The position numbers and the translations under genes were made by a program. This document shows positions 1 through 6,810 of a stretch of 7,883 bases of DNA, piece after piece. Numbering within the stretch: position 1 is the stretch's first letter; each line of letters starts with the position of its first letter. Below the pieces are notes generated by a model, which saw only the letters and a list, made by a program, of their open reading frames with translations, searched no databases and had not been told where the DNA came from. Source of the stretch: an uncultured Bacillus sp. (GTDB taxonomy: Bacteria; Bacillota; Bacilli; Bacillales; DSM-1321); assembly GCA_934215995.1 (NCBI GenBank), contig CAKQBC010000098.1, positions 1 to 7,883 on the forward strand. Reading direction: 5' to 3'.

Positions 1-95
1 GCGTCAGACCGGCGAAGACGCGAATAGAACAAGAGGTTCATGAGCGGACGAGCCGGGCAAGCAACAAAGAATGCGAGCGTTTGTCAACAGTCTGA
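1..95. other. Structured intergenic segment of unknown function, possibly a dispersed repeat; truncated by window edge
   Basis: This GC-richer stretch lies beyond the cysK hairpin and matches no gene I recognise. Its ends can pair: TCAGAC at 4-9 is the exact complement of GTCTGA at 90-95. A second nested helix is possible between 16-21 (AGACGC) and 77-82 (GCGTTT, one G-U pair). An alternative small hairpin pairs GCGTC (1-5) with GACGC (17-21). On the plus strand one frame is open from the left edge to TGA at 93-95 and would encode a highly charged peptide of about 30 residues ending ECERLSTV, with no visible start. On the minus strand TTGACA occurs at 82-87, but no convincing -10 element follows at the right distance. 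A repeat element, a structured RNA or the end of an unrelated gene are all possible. The segment may continue beyond base 1. Confidence 0.3.
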
Positions 96-117
96 TACCC
101 CGAATAACTTCGGGGTA
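96..117 (-). terminator. Hairpin downstream of cysK, probable terminator
   Basis: A perfect 9-bp stem (TACCCCGAA at 96-104 with TTCGGGGTA at 109-117) encloses a 4-base loop. It begins 13 bases past the cysK stop codon, the usual place for a terminator. Neither strand has a good T-tract after the stem: the minus strand continues TCAGACTG. It could therefore be a weak or bidirectional terminator, an RNA 3'-end stabiliser, or the last arm of the structured segment that adjoins it directly at 1-95. Confidence 0.55.
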
Positions 118-130
118 CCTTGATCATCGT

Positions 131-1057
131 TTATTCAAAATTATATAGCGGCGTGCTTAAGTATCTTTCCCCGTTACTTGGAAGGATTGCTACCACTTTC
201 TTGCCTTTGCCAAGCTCTTTCGCCACTTTCAGCGCGGCGGAGATGGCAGCACCTGATGAAATGCCTCCCAAGATGCCTTCTTCTTTGGCTGCACGACGTG
301 CATATTCAAATGCTTCATCGTTTCCGATTGTAATAATTTTATCGTATACGTCAGTATTCAGGATGTCCGGAACAAAGCCGGCACCGATTCCCTGGATTTT
401 ATGAGGGCCAGGTTTTCCGCCGGAAAGAACTGGAGAGTCGGCCGGTTCAACGCCGATCACTTGGATTTCAGGATAAGCTTCGCGCAATACTTCTCCTACA
501 CCTGTAATCGTTCCTCCAGTACCTACGCCAGAAACAAAAGCATCCACTTTGTCGCCTTCAAAAGCTTCGACGATTTCTTTGCCTGTTGTTCTTCTATGCA
601 CATCCGGATTCGCTTCGTTTTTGAATTGCTGCGGCATGAAGTAGCCATTTTCCTTCGCTAGTTCTTCCGCTTTGCGAATTGCTCCGCCCATGCCTTCAGG
701 ACCAGGAGTCAATACAAGTTCCGCTCCATAAGCACGAAGCAAGTTTCTGCGTTCCATGCTCATCGTCTCAGGCATAACGAGAATTGCCTTATACCCTTTT
801 GCTGCAGCAATCATTGCCAGGCCGATTCCAGTATTCCCGCTTGTAGGCTCAATGATCGTTGAATCTTTTGAAAGCTGGCCGCTTTCTTCAGCCGCCTCGA
901 TCATCGCAAGCGCAATACGATCCTTAACGCTGCTACCTGGGTTGAAGTATTCCAATTTTAGATATACATCTGCACTATTATCATCAACTAAACGATTCAA
1001 TTTCACTATTGGTGTTTGACCTACTAAATCTGCTACTGAGTTTGCTATTTTTACCAT
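131..1057 (-). CDS. cysK: Cysteine synthase A (O-acetylserine (thiol)-lyase)
   Basis: This PLP enzyme converts O-acetyl-L-serine and sulfide to L-cysteine and acetate in the cytoplasm, the last step of sulfate assimilation. From the ATG at 1057 the protein has 308 residues, the length I recall for B. subtilis CysK, and it aligns throughout from memory. The PLP-binding lysine is K45 in SSVKDR. The substrate loop PTSGNTG lies at 71-77, the PLP-phosphate loop GTGGT at 179-183, and GGISSGA with the pyridine-contacting serine at 264-270. An upstream in-frame ATG at 1069 would add MVDG, but AAGG abuts it with no spacing. The start at 1057 has a GGTGG five bases upstream and matches the family N-terminus (MVKIANS). 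The gene has its own promoter and is isolated from yacD by a terminator. In B. subtilis CysK also forms a regulatory complex with the repressor CymR; that role here is by homology only. Confidence 0.96.
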   Translation of the reverse strand: MVKIANSVADLVGQTPIVKLNRLVDDNSADVYLKLEYFNPGSSVKDRIALAMIEAAEESGQLSKDSTIIEPTSGNTGIGLAMIAAAKGYKAILVMPETMSMERRNLLRAYGAELVLTPGPEGMGGAIRKAEELAKENGYFMPQQFKNEANPDVHRRTTGKEIVEAFEGDKVDAFVSGVGTGGTITGVGEVLREAYPEIQVIGVEPADSPVLSGGKPGPHKIQGIGAGFVPDILNTDVYDKIITIGNDEAFEYARRAAKEEGILGGISSGAAISAALKVAKELGKGKKVVAILPSNGERYLSTPLYNFE

Positions 1058-1071
1058 TCCATCCACCATCC

Positions 1072-1103
1072 TTAATACCGAGTATTTTTATTGGTTTTAT
1101 TAA
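1072..1103 (-). promoter_or_regulatory. Candidate CymR-type operator over the cysK transcription start
   Basis: An inverted repeat with arms TTAATA (1072-1077) and TATTAA (1098-1103) lies just downstream of the cysK -10 element. A second small dyad, AATAC-CGA-GTATT, sits inside it at 1074-1086. A repressor bound here would block transcription initiation. In B. subtilis the Rrf2-family repressor CymR controls cysK through an AT-rich interrupted dyad in this region. The plus-strand order AATACC, an AT-rich middle, then TTGG resembles what I remember of that motif, but I could not score it. Identification is by context and symmetry only. Confidence 0.42.
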
Positions 1104-1132
1104 AATTTACCCTTTCCCGGGCTTTTTGTCAA
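1104..1132 (-). promoter_or_regulatory. Sigma-A-type promoter of cysK
   Basis: On the minus strand a perfect -35 box TTGACA (1127-1132) is followed by a 17-base spacer and the -10 box TAAATT (1104-1109, four of six consensus bases). Transcription would begin near 1097, giving a leader of about 40 bases. The spacer contains the palindrome CCCGGG. The terminator at 1287-1319 separates this promoter from the preceding gene, so cysK is very likely expressed on its own. Confidence 0.7.
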
Positions 1133-1284
1133 TTAATAAGCAGCCCATTTTTTATAATATATAAAACTGTTTGCCAAGTGGTTCATTAACTCTGATTAAC
1201 TGACTGTATGCCCCATTGATTAACGTGCACTTTTGCCGAGATGCCGGCTTTTTATTGCCTTTCTTAGGATTTGCGTATCCAGAC

Positions 1285-1319
1285 AAAAAGAAGAGCCTAC
1301 ATTGTGTAAGCTCTTCTTT
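1285..1319 (-). terminator. Rho-independent terminator of the coaX-hslO-yacD unit
   Basis: A perfect 10-bp stem (1287-1296 with 1310-1319, arms AAAGAAGAGC and GCTCTTCTTT) encloses a 13-base loop that can add a small TAC/GTA pairing. On the minus strand the descending arm runs into TTTTT (1285-1289). The stem overlaps the stop codon of the PrsA-like gene at 1318-1320, so terminator and coding end are fused. On the plus strand no real T-tract follows. Confidence 0.85.
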
Positions 1320-2172
1320 ACTCTTCCGTCCCATACTGCCATTCAACATCAAGCTCGTTCCAGAAATAATCCGCATTGATGGCGCCATTCATTTGCGCCA
1401 CTGCCAATTGCCTCTCAATCATGCTTTTTACTTCTTTGTAACTGAATGTTTTCCCTTTTACCTTTTCATGAAGGTAGATGATGGCATAGCCTTCATCCAG
1501 TTTGATTGGTTTTGAAAACTTGCCGGGCTTCAGGTCAGCCGCTTGTTTGACGTATGAAGAAGGGTATCGGCTGCTTTTCTTTGTGACATAGCCGATGTCG
1601 CCGTCCTGGGATGAAGAGGCGTCATCAGCCGATTGTTCCATAGCAAGGACAGAAAAGGATGCCCCGTCCTTCAGCTCCTCATAAATCTGCTGGGCTTGTT
1701 TTTTTTCTTCGACAACTATATGGGAAAGATGGTAAGCTGTCGGCGTCTTATAATTATCTTCGTTCTTATCGTACGCTGCCTTGACTTCACTCTCCGGAAT
1801 CTCGACATCCTGGACCAGCAGCTTTTCGAGCAGGATATTTGCCCTGATCTGTTCTTCCCAATCGGCAGTCTGCAGGTATTGCTGATCATAGGAGCCATAT
1901 AACGCCTTTATAAACGTAAGTTCCGTCTCCAATTCTTCATCAGAGACGGAAATGTTATTCTTTTCGGCAGCCTGATCGATCACTTCCTCATTAACGAGGT
2001 CCCGCAAAACAGCTGACCCGTACCGTTCCTCCAATTCACCCCAAAGCTCCTGTTTTGTGATGGCGGTGTCCCCGATTACGGCCACTTCCTGATTCTTCTC
2101 TCCGTTCAGCCATACCGCTATAAAAATCGTAAGCAACTCGATCACAAGCAGTCCGGCAATCACATAAAGCAA
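1318..2172 (-). CDS. yacD: PrsA-like membrane-anchored peptidyl-prolyl isomerase (YacD family)
   Basis: This is an extracytoplasmic parvulin-type foldase by homology. A hydrophobic segment (about residues 2-22) forms an N-terminal signal anchor. A helical SurA-N-like region follows (about 30-140, with the VIGDTAITKQEL opening typical of the family). The PPIC domain spans about 146-238, with LSHIVV at 149-154 and DGDIGYV at 190-196. Unlike true PrsA there is no cysteine after the membrane segment, so no lipobox: it should stay anchored by the transmembrane helix. Position between hslO and cysK matches yacD of B. subtilis. The start is uncertain. TTG at 2172 gives 284 residues but has no Shine-Dalgarno and cuts off a basic stretch. 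An in-frame ATT at 2223, ten bases after a perfect AAGGAGG inside hslO, would give 301 residues, near the roughly 297 I recall for B. subtilis YacD. There is no in-frame ATG or GTG between the upstream stop and TTG 2172. Confidence 0.85.
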   Translation of the reverse strand: MLYVIAGLLVIELLTIFIAVWLNGEKNQEVAVIGDTAITKQELWGELEERYGSAVLRDLVNEEVIDQAAEKNNISVSDEELETELTFIKALYGSYDQQYLQTADWEEQIRANILLEKLLVQDVEIPESEVKAAYDKNEDNYKTPTAYHLSHIVVEEKKQAQQIYEELKDGASFSVLAMEQSADDASSSQDGDIGYVTKKSSRYPSSYVKQAADLKPGKFSKPIKLDEGYAIIYLHEKVKGKTFSYKEVKSMIERQLAVAQMNGAINADYFWNELDVEWQYGTEE

Positions 2173-2198
2173 ATGCTTTTTTGCTAAAGGTTTTATCT

Positions 2199-3080
2199 TT
2201 AGTGCTGAGCCTCTTCTTCTAATTGTTCCAGTTCCTCCTTAGTGAAGTGATACTTCTCATTGCAGAAATGGCAGTGCGCTTCGGCCTGGCCTTCTTCATC
2301 AATGATTGCCTGGATTTCCGCTTTCCCCAGGCTGATCAACGCATTGGAAAATCGTTCTTTTGAGCAGGTACAGCTGAATGAGACCGGCATTTTTTCTAGT
2401 ATCTTGACGTTTCCTTCCCCAAGCAGAACCTCGAGAATTTCCTCAGGCGTTTTTCCTGCCTGAATCAATTTTGAAATAGGAGGAATCGTTTTTAATCTTT
2501 CCTCAATAGCTGTGATTGTCTCATCATCTGTTCCCGGAAGCAGCTGCAGAATAAATCCGCCGGCGGCGAGAATTGTATTATCCGGATTCACAAGTACACC
2601 CACACCGACAGAAGACGGCACTTGTTCGGACGTCACAAAATAATAAGTGAAATCTTCGCCGAGCTCTCCCGAAACAATCGGCGTCTGCCCTGTGAAATGT
2701 TCCCTTAAGCCGAGGTCTTTTACGACAGTAATCATCCCGTTATTTCCTACTGCACGGGCAACATCAAGCTTGCCGTGTTCATTCAGGTCAAAGTGGGTTT
2801 GCGGGTTTGTCACATAGCCCCTGACATTCCCTTTTGCATCGCTATCGACCAAAATGACACCGATCGGGCCGCCGCCATCAATTTTTATGGTCAGCTTGTC
2901 TTCCCCTTTCAGCATGGCTCCCATCATGACGCCGGCAGTCATTGAACGGCCGAGTGCAGCCGATGCTGTCGGCCATGTATAATGGCGTCTTTGGGCTTCA
3001 CTGACAGTCTCTGTAGTGGCCGCTGCATATGCACGGACTTGTCCATTGTAGCCAAGTGCTTTTATTAAATAATCTTTCAT
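2199..3080 (-). CDS. hslO: Redox-regulated molecular chaperone Hsp33
   Basis: Hsp33 is a cytoplasmic holdase that is switched on when oxidation releases zinc from four conserved cysteines. Residue numbers here count from the ATG at 3080 (293 residues). The N-terminal domain is recognisable through [13 protein letters not shown] (about 33-45), the glycine-rich IDGGGPIG (67-74) and [18 protein letters not shown] (151-168). The C-terminal zinc site has both motifs, CTC (C237, C239) and CHFC (C270, C273), so the redox switch is intact. Length and sequence match the B. subtilis protein of about 291 residues. AAGGAG at 3090-3095 lies nine bases before the ATG at 3080. The TTG immediately upstream (3083) is in frame but not needed. 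The gene starts 18 bases after the coaX stop and overlaps or nearly touches the PrsA-like gene, so it is co-transcribed with both. Confidence 0.96.
   Translation of the reverse strand: MKDYLIKALGYNGQVRAYAAATTETVSEAQRRHYTWPTASAALGRSMTAGVMMGAMLKGEDKLTIKIDGGGPIGVILVDSDAKGNVRGYVTNPQTHFDLNEHGKLDVARAVGNNGMITVVKDLGLREHFTGQTPIVSGELGEDFTYYFVTSEQVPSSVGVGVLVNPDNTILAAGGFILQLLPGTDDETITAIEERLKTIPPISKLIQAGKTPEEILEVLLGEGNVKILEKMPVSFSCTCSKERFSNALISLGKAEIQAIIDEEGQAEAHCHFCNEKYHFTKEELEQLEEEAQH
2234..2240 (-). promoter_or_regulatory. Strong Shine-Dalgarno inside the hslO 3' end, candidate ribosome site for the PrsA-like gene
   Basis: The minus strand reads AAGGAGG within the codons for the KEE near the hslO C-terminus. 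Ten bases later comes an in-frame ATT codon (2221-2223) of the PrsA-like frame. The first standard start in that frame, TTG at 2172, lies more than 60 bases away and has only A-rich sequence before it. The motif may be coincidental, because it simply encodes common acidic and basic residues of the Hsp33 tail. Confidence 0.35.
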
Positions 3081-3089
3081 CAATTAACG

Positions 3090-3095
3090 CTCCTT
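3090..3095 (-). promoter_or_regulatory. Shine-Dalgarno of hslO, deciding ATG over TTG
   Basis: The minus strand carries AAGGAG between the coaX stop and hslO. The distance is nine bases to the ATG at 3080 and six to the adjacent TTG at 3083. The family N-terminus (M-DYL-KAL) and the codon preference for ATG favour 3080. Confidence 0.7.
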
Positions 3096-3098
3096 ATT

Positions 3099-3884
3099 TT
3101 ACCCATGCTTCTTTGCATGCTCTTTGTTTTTATCATAAATGAGGCTAAGCCCCTTCAAAGTCAAAAATGGGTCGACAATATCAATGACATCTGACTCCGC
3201 AGCGATCAAGGATGATAGTCCCCCGGTTGCGATAACCTTAGGTTCTACTGGACTTTGCGCTTTCATTCGGGCAACAATTCCCTCGACTTGCCCAACATAG
3301 CCATACAGTATGCCTGCCTGCATCGCACCCACTGTCGTTTTGCCGACAATGGATTCCGGCTTGGCAATTTCTATCCGCGGAAGCTTGGCTGCTTTCGTGT
3401 ACAGTGCTTCAGTGGAAATCCCGATTCCAGGTGCAATCGCCCCGCCCATGTATTGCATATGTTCATTGATATAGCAATACGTAGTGGCTGTTCCGAAATC
3501 AACAATGATTAACGGTCCCCCATATTCATGGATGGCTGATACAGCGTTTACAATCCGGTCGGCTCCCACTTCTTTCGGGTTATCGTATTTTATATTCAAG
3601 CCTGTTTTGATGCCTGGCCCAACAACTAAAGGACTAATGCCGAAATATTTCACGCACATTCTCTCAAGGGCTGCCATGATTGGAGGCACTACAGAAGAAA
3701 TGATAATGCCTTCAATGTCAGTAGTCTTTAATCCGTCATGCTCGAGCAAGGATTTGATCAACATGCCATATTCATCTTCTGTCTTATTGCGGTTTGTCTC
3801 TATACGCCAATGGTACTTCAACTCGGATTGATCATATACACCCAATACAGTGTTCGTATTGCCTACATCCAGTACAAATATCAT
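3099..3884 (-). CDS. coaX: Type III pantothenate kinase
   Basis: CoaX phosphorylates pantothenate in the first step of coenzyme A synthesis in the cytoplasm. It belongs to the ASKHA superfamily and is not inhibited by CoA, unlike type I kinases. The 261-residue protein has the N-terminal phosphate loop DVGNTN (6-11), the pantothenate-site segment [13 protein letters not shown] (102-114, with D109 as the expected catalytic aspartate), the second phosphate motif DFGTATTY (129-136) and the adenosine-side ATGG (219-222). It aligns along its full length with B. subtilis CoaX (YacB). The ATG at 3884 starts directly at the family N-terminus; the ribosome site is modest, GGTGA six bases upstream. It is first in its unit: ftsH is closed off by a terminator, and a promoter lies in the gap. 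Confidence 0.97.
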   Translation of the reverse strand: MIFVLDVGNTNTVLGVYDQSELKYHWRIETNRNKTEDEYGMLIKSLLEHDGLKTTDIEGIIISSVVPPIMAALERMCVKYFGISPLVVGPGIKTGLNIKYDNPKEVGADRIVNAVSAIHEYGGPLIIVDFGTATTYCYINEHMQYMGGAIAPGIGISTEALYTKAAKLPRIEIAKPESIVGKTTVGAMQAGILYGYVGQVEGIVARMKAQSPVEPKVIATGGLSSLIAAESDVIDIVDPFLTLKGLSLIYDKNKEHAKKHG

Positions 3885-3925
3885 TTCTTTTCACCACTTT
3901 ATCCTTTTCATCAATATACTTACAC

Positions 3926-3954
3926 ATCATATCATATTTACGAAAAAGTAAGAA
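3926..3954 (-). promoter_or_regulatory. Extended -10 promoter for coaX-hslO-yacD
   Basis: On the minus strand TGATATGAT (3926-3934) fits the extended -10 form TGnTATAAT with one mismatch. A second overlapping TATGAT lies at 3931-3936. Seventeen bases upstream of the first is only a poor -35, TTCTTA (3949-3954, three of six matches), which is normal for extended -10 promoters. Transcription would start near 3919, about 35 bases before coaX. The rest of the gap between coaX and the ftsH terminator shows no gene. Confidence 0.55.
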
Positions 3955-4002
3955 CTATGAAGCAGAGCCTCAAATATCCACTGAATGAATAAAGGGACAC
4001 TA

Positions 4003-4042
4003 AAAGAGCGGCCCCTGCATTGCATCAGCAGGGCCGCTCTTT
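4003..4042 (-). terminator. Strong hairpin terminator of ftsH, possibly bidirectional
   Basis: A 12-bp perfect stem (4003-4014 with 4031-4042, core GAGCGGCCC/GGGCCGCTC) continues after one bulged C (4015) with three more pairs (4016-4018 with 4028-4030) and a 9-base loop. On the minus strand it begins nine bases past the ftsH stop and ends in TTTT. On the plus strand the stem is followed by the weaker TTTGTTT. It separates ftsH from the coaX unit, so coaX needs its own promoter unless there is read-through. Confidence 0.9.
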
Positions 4043-4051
4043 GTTTACTAT

Positions 4052-6121
4052 TTACAGTTTTTTGTTATCTTCGTCCGGGAATGATAGAGGCTTATCCTGT
4101 GGACGGCCTTCCTGAATTGGAGGAGTCTGTTCGCTTTCGCGCTGTTCCTTGATTTCAGGAGTATCGCCTTCCTCCACTGGAGGGTTCACAGCTTGCTCCT
4201 CTTCATTTTTGGAACCGATGTTCACTTTTACATCGCTGTCTTCGTTGCCATCGGACTCCAAATTGCCGTTCAGAGATTTATATGCGCGTTCAGGCAGCTT
4301 TCCTTTTTCAAACAAATGCTTGATTTGGTCAGCATCCAACGTTTCTACTTCAAGCAACGTATTAGCGATCAAGTCCAGCTTATCTCTGTTCTCAGTAAGG
4401 ATCTGTTTCGCGCGTTCATAAGATTCCTTGATGATCCGTTGAATTTCAAGATCAATTTCATAAGCAATGGCATCTGAGTAGTTTTGCTCATTGTTGAAAT
4501 CGCGTCCAAGGAATACTTGCCCGCCTTGTGATTGTCCGAACTGCAATGGTCCAAGCTTATCGCTCATACCGAATTCGGTTACCATCCGGCGCGCAATTCC
4601 AGTAGCGCGTTGGAAGTCGTTATGGGCTCCCGTGCTGACTTCGCCAAACACGATTTCTTCAGCGACACGGCCGCCGAGCAATCCGACAATCTTATCAAGA
4701 AGCTCAGGCTTTGTCATGAAGAAACGGTCTTCTTTCGGAAGCATAACAGCGTATCCGCCTGCTTGGCCCCTCGGTACAATTGTTACCTTATGGACAACTT
4801 CAGCTTCATCCAGCACTACGCCTATTACTGTGTGGCCGGCTTCATGGAACGCAACAATATTGCGTTCTTTCTTGGATATTACGCGTGTTTTCTTCGCTGG
4901 TCCGGCGATGACCCGGTCAGTTGCTTCATCGATATCGCCCATATCGATTTTCTTTTTATTTTGTCTGGCAGCAACAAGGGCTGCTTCGTTCAGCAGGTTT
5001 TCCAGATCTGCACCGGAAAAGCCTGGTGTTCTAGTTGCCAGAGCCTTCATATTCACACTTTCATCAAGCGGTTTATTTCTGGCGTGTACCTGAAGGATCG
5101 CTTCACGTCCTTTAACATCGGGACGGCCCACTGTAATTTGGCGGTCAAAACGTCCTGGGCGCAATAGGGCTGGGTCCAGGATATCCGGGCGGTTGGTAGC
5201 GGCGATGATGATGATTCCTTCATTCACGCCGAAGCCGTCCATCTCAACCAGCAATTGGTTCAATGTTTGTTCACGCTCATCATGGCCGCCGCCTAGTCCA
5301 GCGCCACGTTGGCGTCCCACTGCATCAATCTCATCGATGAAAATGATACATGGGGCATTTTTCTTGGCATTTTCAAATAGGTCACGGACACGTGATGCCC
5401 CGACACCTACGAACATCTCAACAAAGTCTGATCCGGAAATCGAGAAGAATGGCGTGCCTGCTTCTCCGGCCACCGCTCTTGCAAGCAATGTTTTACCTGT
5501 ACCCGGAGGTCCAACCAAAAGGACACCTTTCGGGATGCGGGCTCCCAGTTCCGCGAATTTCCGTGGGTCTTTAAGGAATTCAACAACTTCCACCAATTCC
5601 TGTTTCTCTTCATCCGCACCGGCTACATCCCGGAAACGGACTTTTTTCTTCTCATCGTTATAAAGCTTCGCTTTGCTCTTTCCGAAATTCATTACTCGGC
5701 CGCCGCCGCCTTGGGCCTGGCTTAATAAGAAGAAGAAGAGGATGAACATGATTACCAATGGGATGATGCTGCTCAGGAATGTTACCCAGCCGCTTGTCTC
5801 TTTAGCCATTTCTGTCGTGTTTTCGACATTGTGCTCAGTGGTTGCAGCATCAAGCCTTGACATGACTTGTTCACTGTTTACGATGTTAGTCGTAAAGAAT
5901 TCATCCTTATCTGCGCCTTTATACTGCCCGGTGATGGCATATACATTTCTCTCAGGCTGCAATGTATAACTTTTGACTTCACCATTCTCTAACTTCGTAA
6001 AGAATTCTGCTTGGGTTATATTGTTTTCAGTAGCATTATCGTTGGTGAAAATACTCACAATGCCGATAATGACTAATAGAATTAATAAATAGAAAATGGT
6101 ATTACGGAAAATCCGATTCAT
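4052..6121 (-). CDS. ftsH: ATP-dependent zinc metalloprotease FtsH
   Basis: FtsH is a hexameric membrane AAA+ protease that degrades damaged membrane proteins and selected cytosolic regulators; in Bacillus it matters for stress survival and sporulation. The 689 residues show a first membrane helix (about 8-27), an external domain (about 30-110) and a second helix (about 114-134). The AAA module has Walker A GPPGTGKT (204-211), Walker B IIFIDE (259-264) and the second region of homology [19 protein letters not shown] (309-327, arginine finger candidates R321 and R324). The protease has HEAGH (426-430) with the third zinc ligand D502 in GAHNDF. All catalytic residues are present. The C-terminal tail after about residue 614 is long, acidic and rich in Pro, Glu and Asn, making the protein about 50 residues longer than the roughly 637 of B. 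subtilis FtsH. The start is set by AGGAGG (6128-6133) six bases before the ATG. The gene is monocistronic by its flanking promoter and terminator. Confidence 0.98.
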   Translation of the reverse strand: MNRIFRNTIFYLLILLVIIGIVSIFTNDNATENNITQAEFFTKLENGEVKSYTLQPERNVYAITGQYKGADKDEFFTTNIVNSEQVMSRLDAATTEHNVENTTEMAKETSGWVTFLSSIIPLVIMFILFFFLLSQAQGGGGRVMNFGKSKAKLYNDEKKKVRFRDVAGADEEKQELVEVVEFLKDPRKFAELGARIPKGVLLVGPPGTGKTLLARAVAGEAGTPFFSISGSDFVEMFVGVGASRVRDLFENAKKNAPCIIFIDEIDAVGRQRGAGLGGGHDEREQTLNQLLVEMDGFGVNEGIIIIAATNRPDILDPALLRPGRFDRQITVGRPDVKGREAILQVHARNKPLDESVNMKALATRTPGFSGADLENLLNEAALVAARQNKKKIDMGDIDEATDRVIAGPAKKTRVISKKERNIVAFHEAGHTVIGVVLDEAEVVHKVTIVPRGQAGGYAVMLPKEDRFFMTKPELLDKIVGLLGGRVAEEIVFGEVSTGAHNDFQRATGIARRMVTEFGMSDKLGPLQFGQSQGGQVFLGRDFNNEQNYSDAIAYEIDLEIQRIIKESYERAKQILTENRDKLDLIANTLLEVETLDADQIKHLFEKGKLPERAYKSLNGNLESDGNEDSDVKVNIGSKNEEEQAVNPPVEEGDTPEIKEQRESEQTPPIQEGRPQDKPLSFPDEDNKKL

Positions 6122-6127
6122 TCCTTA

Positions 6128-6136
6128 CCTCCTCCC
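6128..6136 (-). promoter_or_regulatory. Very strong double Shine-Dalgarno of ftsH
   Basis: The minus strand reads GGGAGGAGG at 6128-6136, so anti-Shine-Dalgarno pairing is possible in two registers; the nearer AGGAGG lies six bases before the ATG at 6121. This fits high translation of an abundant membrane protease. Confidence 0.75.
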
Positions 6137-6155
6137 ACATTCACAACTAACTAAA

Positions 6156-6185
6156 ATGTTACCATAATAAAACATCACTTTACAA
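6156..6185 (-). promoter_or_regulatory. Sigma-A-type promoter of ftsH
   Basis: In the gap between hpt and ftsH the minus strand has TTGTAA (6180-6185, four of six), an 18-base spacer and TAACAT (6156-6161, four of six). TGG directly before the -10 gives the extended form TGnTAACAT. The transcript would start near 6149 with a leader of about 28 bases. No terminator is visible between hpt and ftsH, so read-through from tilS-hpt is also likely. In B. subtilis a TilS-HprT complex has been reported to activate ftsH transcription; a promoter with weak boxes is compatible with that, but no specific activator site can be seen. Confidence 0.5.
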
Positions 6186-6228
6186 TTAATTAACATCTTC
6201 CCCAAACGGGAACCTTCCCTGCCGATTC

Positions 6229-6780
6229 CTATTCTTCGCTTTGGTACACTTCAGGCTTCAGGACGCCAACATACGGAAGGTTGCGGTACTTCTCGATGTA
6301 ATCAAGGCCGTAACCGACAACAAAGGCATCCGGTACGATGAATCCTACATAATCAGCCTGAATATCCGCTTTTCTTCCAGTCGGTTTATCAAGCAGTGTA
6401 ACAATTTTAATGCTTTTTGCTTTTCTATAACGGAATAATTCCACTAAATAGCTTAGTGTTAAACCACTATCAATAATATCTTCTACAATTAATATATCTC
6501 TGCCTTCCACAGACGTGTTTAAATCCTTGATGATTTTCACTTCTCCGCTGGAAACTTGTGCTGTTCCGTAGCTGGAAACGTCCATGAAGTCCATTTCAAG
6601 GTGAGCATCCACCCTTTTCAGCAAATCAGCCATAAAAGGCATCGCGCCTTTCAGAACGCCCACTGCCAGCGGAAATTTATCTTTGTAGTCAATTGTCAAT
6701 TGCTCACCAAGCTCCTTCACCTTAGCCTGGATTTCTTCTTCACTAACCAATACTTCTTCAATATCATTGCGCAAGCCCAT
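6229..6780 (-). CDS. hpt: Hypoxanthine (guanine) phosphoribosyltransferase
   Basis: This purine-salvage enzyme joins hypoxanthine or guanine to PRPP, giving IMP or GMP and pyrophosphate, in the cytoplasm. The 183-residue protein has the PRPP-binding motif [12 protein letters not shown] (99-110, catalytic aspartate candidate D104), the mobile-loop segment SSYGT (69-73), the purine-side DKPTGRK (131-137) and FVVGYGLDY (153-161). Length and sequence match B. subtilis HprT (about 180 residues) closely. The ATG at 6780 has AGGAGG at 6792-6797, eleven bases upstream, slightly long but usable. It lies 30 bases after tilS with no promoter or terminator visible between them, so the two are probably co-transcribed. 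TilS and HprT are known to interact in B. subtilis; the genetic linkage agrees. Confidence 0.96.
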   Translation of the reverse strand: MGLRNDIEEVLVSEEEIQAKVKELGEQLTIDYKDKFPLAVGVLKGAMPFMADLLKRVDAHLEMDFMDVSSYGTAQVSSGEVKIIKDLNTSVEGRDILIVEDIIDSGLTLSYLVELFRYRKAKSIKIVTLLDKPTGRKADIQADYVGFIVPDAFVVGYGLDYIEKYRNLPYVGVLKPEVYQSEE

Positions 6781-6810
6781 TCTATTGCTTTCCTCCTAGA
6801 CGAACAAATT

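Noticed and set aside
64..87. TTGACA on the minus strand (82-87) as a promoter for the gene after cysK
   Set aside because: Seventeen bases downstream the sequence is TTGCTT, not a usable -10, and no other -10 is seen at 16-18 bases.
1150..1185. TTGGCA with TATAAA further upstream of cysK as a second promoter
   Set aside because: The spacing is about 15 bases and the region is simply AT-rich; the TTGACA promoter nearer the gene is clearly better.
1230..1256. GCCG-AGATGC-CGGC followed by TTTTT on the plus strand, resembling a terminator
   Set aside because: The stem is only four base pairs and there is no plus-strand gene to terminate; the nearby 10-bp hairpin already ends the minus-strand unit.
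1152..1515. Small open frames of 78 and 99 residues on opposite strands around the terminator and cysK upstream region
   Set aside because: They run through the terminator hairpin and into the PrsA-like gene, and their peptides resemble no family. Nothing supports translation.
4491..5167. Two long plus-strand open frames (about 200 and 211 residues) opposite ftsH
   Set aside because: They lie wholly antisense to the conserved AAA and protease domains of ftsH; their translations show no recognisable domain. They are by-products of codon use.
6199..6215. GGGA/TCCC hairpin after hpt as a possible terminator
   Set aside because: The stem is four base pairs with no T-tract on the minus strand, and is more likely chance.
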